59,658 bases of DNA from positions 1 to 59,658 of the forward strand of contig CAKUIM010000012.1 of assembly GCA_934660965.1 (NCBI GenBank), written 5' to 3'. Source of the stretch: an uncultured Oscillospiraceae bacterium. GTDB lineage: Bacteria; Bacillota; Clostridia; Oscillospirales; Oscillospiraceae. The position numbers were made by a program, and so were the translations under genes. Below, one piece after another: positions 34,689 to 42,414 of this stretch. Each line of letters begins with the position of its first letter. Positions within the stretch are counted from its first letter, which is position 1. Under the pieces are notes generated by a model that did no database searches, had not been told where the DNA came from, and was given only the letters and a program-made list of their open reading frames with translations.

Positions 34689-35552
34689 ATGGCGACCACA
34701 TACAATAACCTCTACCTGGACGCCCGCCGGGCGCTGCGCTCCATCGGCGTGGACGAGACCGAGCTGGAGGCCCGGGAGCTTTTGTGCTTCGCCTCCGGCA
34801 AGAGCCGGGAGCAGTTTTTCCGCGACCGGAGCCTCTATGTCTCCGAGCCGGTGGAGCGGCGCTTTCAGGAGCTCATGGAGCGCCGCCTCAAGGGCGAGCC
34901 GGTGGCATACATCATCGGCGAGTGGGAGTTTTACGGCCTGACGCTGGACATCTGCCGGGACGTGCTCATCCCCCGGCCGGACACCGAGGTGCTGGTGGAC
35001 CGGGGCATTGTGTTCGTCAAGGATATGCCCGACGGAGCCCGGGTGCTGGATCTGTGCGCGGGCAGCGGCTGCGTGGGCCTTGCGGTGGCGGACAACTGCC
35101 CCAATACCCGGGTCATCCTGGCTGATTATTCCGAGGACGCCCTGCGGGTGTGCCGGCAGAACGTGCGCCGCTGCGGCCTGACCGCCCAGGTGAGCGCCAC
35201 CCGGGCAGACGCCCTGGAGCCGGCCCCCTCCGCCCTGTGGGACTTCGACCTTATTTTGTGCAATCCCCCCTATATCCCCACCGGCGACCTTGCCGCTCTG
35301 GACGTGTCCGTCCGGGACTACGAGCCCGCCATGGCGCTGGACGGCGGGGCGGACGGGCTGGACTTTTACCGCGCCATCACATCCGGGTGGAAGGCGGCGC
35401 TGCGCCCGGGGGGCATGCTGGCCTTCGAGGTGGGCTATGACCAGGCCCCGGCGGTGGAGTATATCCTGGCCGCTCAGGGCTATGAGCAGATCAAGACCTA
35501 TCAGGACCCGGCCGGGCACTGGCGGGTGGTGGAGGGCATTCTGAACGTATGA
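34689..35552 (+). CDS. prmC: Release factor glutamine methyltransferase
   Basis: A 287-residue SAM-dependent enzyme that methylates the GGQ glutamine of peptide release factors RF1 and RF2. A helical N-terminal domain (1-85) recognises the release factor. The Rossmann-fold domain has VLDLCAGSGCVGLA (SAM motif I) and the catalytic NPPYIP. It starts at ATG 34689 with AAAGGAGG upstream. It lies 96 bp after DUF1385, its usual neighbour. Length and motifs are normal. Confidence 0.96.
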   Translation: MATTYNNLYLDARRALRSIGVDETELEARELLCFASGKSREQFFRDRSLYVSEPVERRFQELMERRLKGEPVAYIIGEWEFYGLTLDICRDVLIPRPDTEVLVDRGIVFVKDMPDGARVLDLCAGSGCVGLAVADNCPNTRVILADYSEDALRVCRQNVRRCGLTAQVSATRADALEPAPSALWDFDLILCNPPYIPTGDLAALDVSVRDYEPAMALDGGADGLDFYRAITSGWKAALRPGGMLAFEVGYDQAPAVEYILAAQGYEQIKTYQDPAGHWRVVEGILNV

Positions 35553-35609
35553 CCGGGCGTGCAGCCCACAAAAGAGAGAGCCGAGAGACAGAGAAAGGAC
35601 GGATCGGAT

Positions 35610-36710
35610 ATGGCAGAGAAGAAAAAGCCCATCGAGTCGGCAGGCCCCGCGGCAGATAAGAAGAAGGCGCTGGAGACGGCCATGGCCCAGATCGAGCGGG
35701 ACTACGGCAAGGGCTCCATCATGCGCCTGGGTGAGAACACCCACATCGTGGTGGAGGCGATCCCCACCGGGTCTCTGGCCCTGGACATCGCGCTGGGCAT
35801 CGGCGGCGTGCCCCGGGGGCGCATCATCGAGATTTACGGCCCGGAATCCTCCGGCAAGACCACCCTGGCCCTGCACATCATTGCAGAGGCCCAGAAGCGG
35901 GGGGGCGAGGTGGCCTTCATCGACGCCGAGCACGCCCTGGACCCCACCTATGCCCGTGCCCTGGGGGTGGATATCGACTCCATGCTCATCTCCCAGCCCG
36001 ATACCGGCGAACAGGGCCTTGAGATCTGCGAGGCCCTGGTGCGCTCCGGCGCGCTGGATGTGGTGGTGGTGGACTCTGTGGCCGCCCTCACCCCCCGGGC
36101 GGAGATCGAAGGCGACATGGGCGACGCCCACGTGGGATTGCTGGCCCGCCTGATGAGCCAGGCCCTGCGCAAGCTGGCCGGCTCCATCTCCAAGACCAAC
36201 TGCATCGTCATCTTCATCAACCAGCTGCGCGAGAAGGTGGGCGTGGTGTACGGCAACCCCGAGGTCACCACCGGCGGCCGGGCGCTGAAGTTCTACGCCT
36301 CGGTGCGCATGGAGGTGCGCCGGGTGGAGGCCATCAAGAACGGCTCCGAGACCATCGGCAACCGCACCCGGGTGAAGATCGTCAAGAACAAGGTTGCGCC
36401 CCCCTTCCGGGAGGCGGAGTTTGAAATCCTCTACGGCGAGGGCATCTCCAAGATGGGCGAGCTTGTGGATCTGGCCGTCAAGCTGGACATCGTGCAGAAG
36501 TCCGGCTCCTGGTTCTCCATGGGCGAGAAGCGCCTGGGACAGGGCCGGGACGCGGTGAAGAAGTATTTCGAGGAAAATCCAGAGGTAGCCCAGCAGGTGG
36601 AGGAGGAGATCCGCGCAAACTCCTACAAGCTCATGGGCCGCCAGGCCCAGATCGCGGCCAAGGCCGCCGGTCGGGCGGTGGACGTGTCCGCCGACGATTT
36701 CGAGGGCTGA
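35610..36710 (+). CDS. recA: Recombinase RecA
   Basis: A 366-residue DNA strand-exchange protein for recombination and the SOS response. Motifs include Walker A GPESSGKT, the DALDPTYA-like segment AEHALDPTYARALG, loop L2 near INQLREKVGVVYGNPE and the C-terminal acidic end. The ATG at 35610 is preferred to an upstream start at 35559 because AAAGGA lies upstream and the family start (MAEKKK) matches. No LexA box was recognised upstream. RecX follows 69 bp later, as in many Firmicutes. Confidence 0.98.
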   Translation: MAEKKKPIESAGPAADKKKALETAMAQIERDYGKGSIMRLGENTHIVVEAIPTGSLALDIALGIGGVPRGRIIEIYGPESSGKTTLALHIIAEAQKRGGEVAFIDAEHALDPTYARALGVDIDSMLISQPDTGEQGLEICEALVRSGALDVVVVDSVAALTPRAEIEGDMGDAHVGLLARLMSQALRKLAGSISKTNCIVIFINQLREKVGVVYGNPEVTTGGRALKFYASVRMEVRRVEAIKNGSETIGNRTRVKIVKNKVAPPFREAEFEILYGEGISKMGELVDLAVKLDIVQKSGSWFSMGEKRLGQGRDAVKKYFEENPEVAQQVEEEIRANSYKLMGRQAQIAAKAAGRAVDVSADDFEG

Positions 36711-36779
36711 TAAGACCCCAACGACCGATTTTGACCGATTTTGCCCCGCCGCGGCGGGGCGGACGACCGGGAGGGTGCC

Positions 36780-37502
36780 ATGAAGATCATGAAGCTGGAG
36801 CCCTCCGCCCACAGGCAGGGGCGGTGGCTTGTGTGGTTTGAGGACGGCTCCCTGCTGCGTGTGGGCGAGGGGGACGTGGTGTCCCTCGGGCTGTACGCCG
36901 GAAAGGAGCTCTCGCCGGAGGAGGCCGAGCGCCTTTCCGACGCCGCCGGGCAGGGCCGGGTGAACGCCCGGGCGGTGGAGCTGCTCTCCCGCCGCCCCAT
37001 GTCCCGCCGGGAGCTGGTGGACAAGCTCTCCGCGCCGCCACGGAAGCGCGGGCGCCCCGGGCAGGGCGGGGACGAGATGCCCCGGGAGGCCGACCCGGAG
37101 GCTCTGGCGCAGCAGCGGGAGGCGCTGCGGGAGCGGGCCGAGCGGGCGGCAGACCGCATGGCCGACCTGGGCCTATTAAATGATGAGGAATACGCCGCAG
37201 CCGTGGTGCGCCACTACAGCGCCAAGGGCTACGGCGAGCGCAGGCTCCGGGACGAGCTCTACCGCCGGGGGGTGCCCCGGGAATACTGGGAAGGGGCCTT
37301 GTCGCAGCGGGAAGAGGCTGAGGGCGGCGAGGACGGCGGCAGCGCCATCGACCGCCTGCTCGCCCAGAAGCTCCGGGGGCAGGAGCTCACCCGGGAGAGC
37401 CTCAAGCGCGCCTGCGACTACCTGGCCCGCCGGGGCTTCGGCTGGGAGGAAATCTCCGCCGCCATCGAGCGCGCCCGGCGGCAGCGGGAAGCGGAAGAAT
37501 AA
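36780..37502 (+). CDS. recX: Regulatory protein RecX
   Basis: A 240-residue inhibitor of RecA filament growth. Tandem three-helix repeats are visible: VELLSRRPMSRRELVDKL, ADLGLLNDEEYAAAVVRHY and ERRLRDELYRRGV, then RRGFGWEEI. The start is ATG 36780 behind GGGAGG. It follows recA and precedes rimO by 18 bp, so the three may be cotranscribed. The protein is longer than short RecX forms, with a 70-residue insertion rich in Arg and Glu between the first and second repeat. Confidence 0.9.
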   Translation: MKIMKLEPSAHRQGRWLVWFEDGSLLRVGEGDVVSLGLYAGKELSPEEAERLSDAAGQGRVNARAVELLSRRPMSRRELVDKLSAPPRKRGRPGQGGDEMPREADPEALAQQREALRERAERAADRMADLGLLNDEEYAAAVVRHYSAKGYGERRLRDELYRRGVPREYWEGALSQREEAEGGEDGGSAIDRLLAQKLRGQELTRESLKRACDYLARRGFGWEEISAAIERARRQREAEE

Positions 37503-37520
37503 ATAACGGGGGAAACCGAT

Positions 37521-38849
37521 GTGAGCAGCTATGTTGTGGCCTTCCGGTCGCTGGGATGCGCCAAAAACCTTGTCAATACCGAGCAGATGATGGAACTGTG
37601 CCGGGAGGCGGGCTTTACCGTCACCGGCGAAGCGGAGGGCGCGGATGTGGCGGTGCTCAACACCTGCGGCTTTATCGAGGCGGCCAAGAGCGAGGCCATC
37701 GACAATATCCTGGAGCTGGCCGAGCTCAAAGAGCAGGGAAAGCTCAAAAAGCTGCTGGTGGCCGGGTGCCTGACCCAGCGCTACGCCGACGACATCCGCA
37801 TCGAGCTTCCCGAGGTGGACGGCATGCTGGGCACCGGCAGCTACACCGACGTGGTGTCGGCGGTGAACGAGCTGATGGCCGGGGAGACGGCGGAGCACTT
37901 CGGCGACATCAACCGCACCTATGAGGACGGCGAGCGCCTGGTCACCACCCCTTCCTACACCGCCTATCTGAAGATAGCCGAGGGGTGCAGCAACGGCTGT
38001 GCCTTCTGCATTATTCCCAAGCTCCGGGGCCGCTACCGCAGCCGCTCCATGGAGGCACTGCTCAAGGAGGCCCGGGAGCTTGCCGGCCGGGGGGTGAAGG
38101 AGCTCATCGTCATCGCCCAGGACATCACCCGCTACGGCCGGGACCTGAAGGACGGCTCAAGCCTTGCGCTGCTGCTCACCGAGCTGTGCAGGCTCCCCTT
38201 CCACTGGATCCGGCTCCACTACCTCTACCCCGAGGCGGTGACGGACGAGCTCATCGATGTTATCGCCCGGGAGAGGAAGATCGTCCACTATCTCGACATC
38301 CCCATTCAGCACGCTAACGACGGCATTTTGAAGGCCATGCGCCGGCGCAGCACCAAGGCGGAGATCGAGGCGCTGCTCCAGAAGCTGCGCGCGGCCATGC
38401 CGGACGTGGTCATCCGCACCTCCCTCATCTGCGGCCTGCCCGGCGAGGGGGAGGCGGAGTTTGAGGAGCTGTGCGACTTCCTCCGCCGGGAAAAGCTCCA
38501 GCGGGTGGGCGTGTTCCAGTACTCCCCGGAGGAGGGGACGCTGGCCGCCGCCATGCCCGATCAGGTGCCCCCTGAGACGGCGGCGCGCCGGGTGGAGCTG
38601 GTGGAGGATTTGCAGTCCCGGGTGATGGACGAGTATAACGAGGCGCGCCTTGGTACCTGTATGGAGGTCCTCTGCGAGGGCTTTGACAGCGGCGAGGGCT
38701 GCTATGTGGGGCGCACCTACGCCGACTCCGTGGAGATCGACGGCCGGGTGCTCTTCACCGCGGCGGGCCTTGTGCCGGTGGGGGAGTTCGTGTGGGTGCG
38801 CATCACCGGCACACAGGACGGTGACCTCACCGGCGAGATCGAGGAGTAA
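37521..38849 (+). CDS. rimO: Ribosomal protein uS12 methylthiotransferase
   Basis: A 442-residue radical-SAM enzyme that methylthiolates an aspartate of ribosomal protein S12. The N-terminal UPF0004 domain supplies one [4Fe-4S] cluster with cysteines in SLGCAKNLVN, NTCGF and VAGCL. The radical-SAM motif is CSNGCAFC (CxxxCxxC). A C-terminal TRAM domain ends the protein. SLGCAKN marks RimO rather than MiaB. It starts at GTG 37521. Genes 38853 and pgsA follow almost without gaps (3 nt, then a 4-nt overlap). Confidence 0.96.
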   Translation: MSSYVVAFRSLGCAKNLVNTEQMMELCREAGFTVTGEAEGADVAVLNTCGFIEAAKSEAIDNILELAELKEQGKLKKLLVAGCLTQRYADDIRIELPEVDGMLGTGSYTDVVSAVNELMAGETAEHFGDINRTYEDGERLVTTPSYTAYLKIAEGCSNGCAFCIIPKLRGRYRSRSMEALLKEARELAGRGVKELIVIAQDITRYGRDLKDGSSLALLLTELCRLPFHWIRLHYLYPEAVTDELIDVIARERKIVHYLDIPIQHANDGILKAMRRRSTKAEIEALLQKLRAAMPDVVIRTSLICGLPGEGEAEFEELCDFLRREKLQRVGVFQYSPEEGTLAAAMPDQVPPETAARRVELVEDLQSRVMDEYNEARLGTCMEVLCEGFDSGEGCYVGRTYADSVEIDGRVLFTAAGLVPVGEFVWVRITGTQDGDLTGEIEE

Positions 38850-38852
38850 GGG

Positions 38853-39419
38853 ATGGAGACACTGTATCACGCCTCGCCGGTGGGCGGCCTGACCGTGCTG
38901 GAGCCGAGCGTGACCGAGTATTTCGGGAAGCCCCGCCAGGTGTGCCTGACTGCATCCTTGCCCATGGCGCTGCTGTACGGCGTCCGGCACTTTGAGTATA
39001 CCTATGGCTACACCGCCGCCGGACAGCTTTACTATGAGGAATATTTCCCCCATGCGCTGGAGGAACTCTATCGTGGAAAGCGGGCGTCGCTCTACCGCTG
39101 CCGCCGCCGGGAGGATATGATGTCCACGGCGATCCCCCATGAATTTGTCACGCCAAACCCCGTCCCGGTGCTGGAGGAGACGGTCATTCCGGATGTGTGC
39201 GAGGCGCTGCTGGAGCAGGAGCGCGCCGGGGTGCTGCGCATTGTGCGCTACGCCCAGCGCACGGAGGAATCCCGGGAGTGGACGCGCCGGGAGGAGGCGC
39301 AGACCATTTTGGAGCAGGGCCTTCTCCGCGCGGACAGTGACTTTGCACGGTATATGCAGGAGAAATATCCCGACAGCTGGGCTATGGCCCAGGCCCATAA
39401 AAAGGAGACGGAACAATGA
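38853..39419 (+). CDS. Unknown protein, possible ADP-ribosyltransferase-like fold
   Basis: A 188-residue cytoplasmic protein with no signal or membrane segment. It begins METLYHASPVGGLTVLEPSV and contains VCLTASLPMALLYGVRHFEYTYGY. The order of an early Tyr-His-Ala-Ser, then Leu-Thr-Ala-Ser, then an aromatic run recalls the H-Y-E arrangement of RNA 2'-phosphotransferase and ADP-ribosyltransferase folds, but this is a weak pattern match. It sits 3 nt after rimO and overlaps pgsA by 4 nt (ATGA), so its production is tied to both. No family is recognised with confidence. Confidence 0.7.
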   Translation: METLYHASPVGGLTVLEPSVTEYFGKPRQVCLTASLPMALLYGVRHFEYTYGYTAAGQLYYEEYFPHALEELYRGKRASLYRCRRREDMMSTAIPHEFVTPNPVPVLEETVIPDVCEALLEQERAGVLRIVRYAQRTEESREWTRREEAQTILEQGLLRADSDFARYMQEKYPDSWAMAQAHKKETEQ

Positions 39420-39940
39420 ACACAGCCAACAAACTGACCATGCTGCGGGTCATTCTGATCCCGGTGTACCTGGTGATCTGGCACCTGGATTTCGCGGGCA
39501 ACAACATCGTGGCCCTTATCATCTTCATCGCCGCCAGCATTACCGACTTTGCGGACGGCTACATCGCCCGGCACTATAACCAGATCACCGATTTCGGTAA
39601 GTTTATGGACCCCCTGGCCGACAAGATGCTGGTGCTCACCTCCATGATCTGCTTCTGCGCCATGGGCCGCTTCCCCGCGTGGGCGCTGGTCATCGTCATG
39701 GCCCGGGAGTTCGCCGTGTCCGGCCTGCGCCTGGTGGCCGTGGACAACGGCCGGGTCATCGCCGCGGGCTGGTCAGGCAAGGTCAAGACCTTCTCCACCA
39801 TGGTGTGCCTGTGCCTGATGCACCTGCCCATTCCCGACTGGCTGGGCTGGGTGTGCATCATCGTCATCGCCGCCACCACCCTCTACTCCGGCGTGGAGTA
39901 CTTTGCCAAAAACCGGGACGTGCTCAACTGGAGCAAGTAA
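39416..39940 (+). CDS. pgsA: Phosphatidylglycerophosphate synthase
   Basis: A 174-residue membrane enzyme that makes phosphatidylglycerol phosphate from CDP-diacylglycerol and glycerol 3-phosphate. It has the CDP-alcohol phosphotransferase signature DG-x2-AR-x8-G-x3-D-x3-D, read as DGYIARHYNQITDFGKFMDPLAD. About five hydrophobic helices span the length. ATG 39416 lies inside the end of the upstream gene, so translation is coupled. A terminator follows. Confidence 0.95.
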   Translation: MNTANKLTMLRVILIPVYLVIWHLDFAGNNIVALIIFIAASITDFADGYIARHYNQITDFGKFMDPLADKMLVLTSMICFCAMGRFPAWALVIVMAREFAVSGLRLVAVDNGRVIAAGWSGKVKTFSTMVCLCLMHLPIPDWLGWVCIIVIAATTLYSGVEYFAKNRDVLNWSK

Positions 39941-40032
39941 GCCGCCCTTCGCCCCTGCCGCGCCCCGGCATCGCGCCCGTGCCGGCTTTTTGCCCGGCGC
40001 CGACGGCGAAACGGCGCAGATCACGAGAAAAA

Positions 40033-40071
40033 GCCCCGCTCTTCCGGATTTGGAAGGGCGGGGCAGTTTTT
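40033..40071. terminator. Terminator between converging pgsA and DUF362 genes
   Basis: GCCCCGCTCTTCC (40033-40045) pairs, with one T-G wobble, with GGAAGGGCGGGGC (40052-40064). TTTTT follows on the plus strand (40067-40071), and AAAAA precedes on the other side, so it can serve both genes. Confidence 0.9.
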
Positions 40072-40112
40072 ATGCCTGGCCTGGTGCCGGGCTTTTTTGC
40101 CCGGGGCGGGAA

Positions 40113-41243
40113 TCAGATTCGGATGAGGTCGTACTGCCGGGTGCCCAGGCCGATCTTCTCGGCGTGGGCAAGGCAGCTGCGCCACTCGGACTCGGGGCTG
40201 GAGTTTGTAAAGTGGTCGTGGTGGTCCACAAAGCCGGGCTCGGCCATGTGCTCGGCAAGCTGGCTGTTGGGCAGGGGGGCGGCGGCCATGCAGGCGTCCA
40301 CGCAGGCCTGGTCGAGAGCCAGAGGGTCGAAGGAGGCGAACATGCCAAGGTTGGGGAGGATGGGGGCATCGTTCTCGCAGTGGCAGTCGCAGTTGGGGGA
40401 GACGTCCACCACCAGGGAGATGTGGAAGCTGGGCCGGCCGTCCACCACCGCCTTGGTGTACTCCGCCATGCGGCAGTTGAGCACCTCGTTTGCGTTGTCG
40501 TTGTCGAAATAGATGGCGTCGAAGTTGCAGGCGCCCAGGCATCGGCCGCAGCCCACGCAGTGGTCGTGGTCCACATGCATCTTCTTCGTCTCTTCATCGA
40601 ACACCAGGCCGCCGTTGGCGCACTCCCGCTGGCAGCGGCGGCAGCCCCGGCACCGGCGCGCGCTGACGCTGGCCTGGCCGCTGCTGTGCTGCTCGGTCTT
40701 GCCCGCCCGGGAGCCGCAGCCCATGCCGATGTTCTTGATGGCGCCGCCGAAGCCCGTCATCTCGTGGCCCTTGAAGTGGGTGAGGCTGATGAACACGTCG
40801 GCGTCCATGATGGCCCGGCCAATCTTGGCCTCCTTGACGTACTCACCGCCCGCCACGGGCACGGCGATATCGTCGGTGCCCTTGAGCCCGTCGCCGATGA
40901 GGATGGGGCAGCCCACCGTCAGGGGGGTGAAGCCGTTCTCCCAGGCGCACTCCAGGTGCTCCAGGGCGTTCTTGCGGCTGCCGGGGTACATGGTGTTGCA
41001 GTCGGTGAGGAAGGGCTTGCCGCCCAGCTCCTTGACAAGGTCGGCCACCGCCCGGGCGTAGTTGGGCCGCAGGTAGCTGATGTTGCCAAGCTCGCCGAAG
41101 TGGAGCTTGATGGCCACGAACTTGCCCTCCATGTCAATCTCCCCGATGCCGGCGGCCCGGCACAGCTTCTTGAGCTTGGCGGGCAGGCCGTCGCCGAAGG
41201 CCCTGGTGCGGAAGTCGGAGAAGTAAACCTTTGCTTTTTCCAT
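40113..41243 (-). CDS. DUF362 ferredoxin-like protein
   Basis: A 376-residue protein of the DUF362 family. Two adjacent [4Fe-4S] motifs are visible near the middle: CRGCRRCQREC and CVGCGRCLGAC, each CxxCxxCxxxC. The N-terminal domain (KVYFSDFRTRAFGDG to about residue 200) is typical of the family. Function is not established; electron transfer is likely. ATG 41243 has AAAGGAG about 8 nt upstream and begins the family fold; a longer frame to 41291 has no support. The FliB-like gene is 44 nt upstream and probably shares the transcript. Confidence 0.9.
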   Translation of the reverse strand: MEKAKVYFSDFRTRAFGDGLPAKLKKLCRAAGIGEIDMEGKFVAIKLHFGELGNISYLRPNYARAVADLVKELGGKPFLTDCNTMYPGSRKNALEHLECAWENGFTPLTVGCPILIGDGLKGTDDIAVPVAGGEYVKEAKIGRAIMDADVFISLTHFKGHEMTGFGGAIKNIGMGCGSRAGKTEQHSSGQASVSARRCRGCRRCQRECANGGLVFDEETKKMHVDHDHCVGCGRCLGACNFDAIYFDNDNANEVLNCRMAEYTKAVVDGRPSFHISLVVDVSPNCDCHCENDAPILPNLGMFASFDPLALDQACVDACMAAAPLPNSQLAEHMAEPGFVDHHDHFTNSSPESEWRSCLAHAEKIGLGTRQYDLIRI

Positions 41244-41287
41244 ATATAGCGCTCCTTTATCTATCAGCCGCAGCAGGCGGCGCGATT

Positions 41288-42394
41288 TCACACGGCTTCG
41301 CCGGAGAGAATGCCCGCCAGGGGCCAGGCGTCCAGGAAGGACAGGGCGTCGGCCAGGGCGAAGAAGTTTTCATCCAGATGTTCCACCTCCCGGCTCATCC
41401 GGGCCCAGAGAAGGCTCCGCCGCCAGGGCTCATCCGGCCCGTCGGGCAGGGTGAGAAGGTCTAAGTGGAAGAGGATGACGCACGCGGCGCACCCCAGGGC
41501 GGCGCGGCCGTAGAGTGCGTCGTCATTGACCGCCTTGGGCCAGTGGCGAAAGACGAAGTATTCGGCAAGATGGGTCATGGCCTCATCCCAGCCGGGCCAG
41601 CGCGCTGCGCCGTGGCGGACAAGGGTCAGGTAGTCCGGCGTGCTCATGGCGGCAAGGCGCGCCGCCTGCCGCAGCAGCAGCTCCGGCCACTGGGGGTCCA
41701 GCGGCTCCAGCGCGGCGAAGAGGGTGAACAGGCGGCAGGCAAGGCCCTGAAGGCCGGAAGGCCACCCATCCCCGGGAGAGAGGGCCGGAGGCGGCGCGGT
41801 GAGGGACTCTCCAAGGTCAAGCTGCCCCTGGAGGGCGGCGGCATAGCGCAGCACGGCGGACATCCGCCCCCAAATGGGGATATCCGGGGTACGCAGCATG
41901 GCGAAGGCTGCGCCCCGGCTGGCGATAAGGCCGGCAAGCAGCGCGCCGTCCACCCCGGGGAAGGGGGCGTCGGGCACGCCGTCGTCCGTCTCCAGCAGGG
42001 GGAAGATGCCCTCCCGCTCCAGAAGCCGGGCGGCCTCGGGGCAGGAGACAGCCTCGCAGCGCTCGGTGAGGCAGCCGTATTCCTCAATGAACCGGGGGTA
42101 GGCGGCGCAGTGGACGCACAGGTGCTCCTCCCCCCAGGATCGCTGGATGGTGCACAGGCCGCCGCTGTCCAGAAGGGCGCACCGGCCGTCCGGCGTCAGG
42201 CGGAAGCACACGTCCCCCTCCTCGTCCTCATAGAGCTTATCAGCGATGAAGCTATGCAGCGGCTCGGGGGCGGCGGCGTAGTCGGCCTGGGCGTCCTCAT
42301 CCAGGACAATTTCCCAGTCCCGGCAGCAGGTCATGGGGCAGCCGCCCCCCAGACACCGGAAGCGGTCGTAAAAGGCTGGGGCTCTTGTAATCAC
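41288..42394 (-). CDS. FliB-like (flagellin lysine N-methylase family) protein
   Basis: A 368-residue protein of the family that includes FliB. It has the cysteine-rich start MITRAPAFYDRFRCLGGGCPMTCCRDWEI (CxxxxCxxxCC), then RCALLDSGGLCTIQ, a second pattern LCVHCAAYPRF, and ERCEAVSCPEAARLL. These cysteines probably bind an iron-sulfur cluster. FliB methylates lysines of flagellin, but no flagellar gene is present here, so a different substrate is possible. The rest is helical and poorly conserved. It lies 20 nt after the lipase gene. Confidence 0.82.
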   Translation of the reverse strand: MITRAPAFYDRFRCLGGGCPMTCCRDWEIVLDEDAQADYAAAPEPLHSFIADKLYEDEEGDVCFRLTPDGRCALLDSGGLCTIQRSWGEEHLCVHCAAYPRFIEEYGCLTERCEAVSCPEAARLLEREGIFPLLETDDGVPDAPFPGVDGALLAGLIASRGAAFAMLRTPDIPIWGRMSAVLRYAAALQGQLDLGESLTAPPPALSPGDGWPSGLQGLACRLFTLFAALEPLDPQWPELLLRQAARLAAMSTPDYLTLVRHGAARWPGWDEAMTHLAEYFVFRHWPKAVNDDALYGRAALGCAACVILFHLDLLTLPDGPDEPWRRSLLWARMSREVEHLDENFFALADALSFLDAWPLAGILSGEAV

Positions 42395-42414
42395 AGAAAA
42401 TCCCTCGTTTCGGC

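Noticed and set aside
33528..36812. A 1094-residue minus-strand frame over DUF1385, prmC and recA
   Set aside because: It is antisense to three well-recognised genes, with biased composition and no domain.
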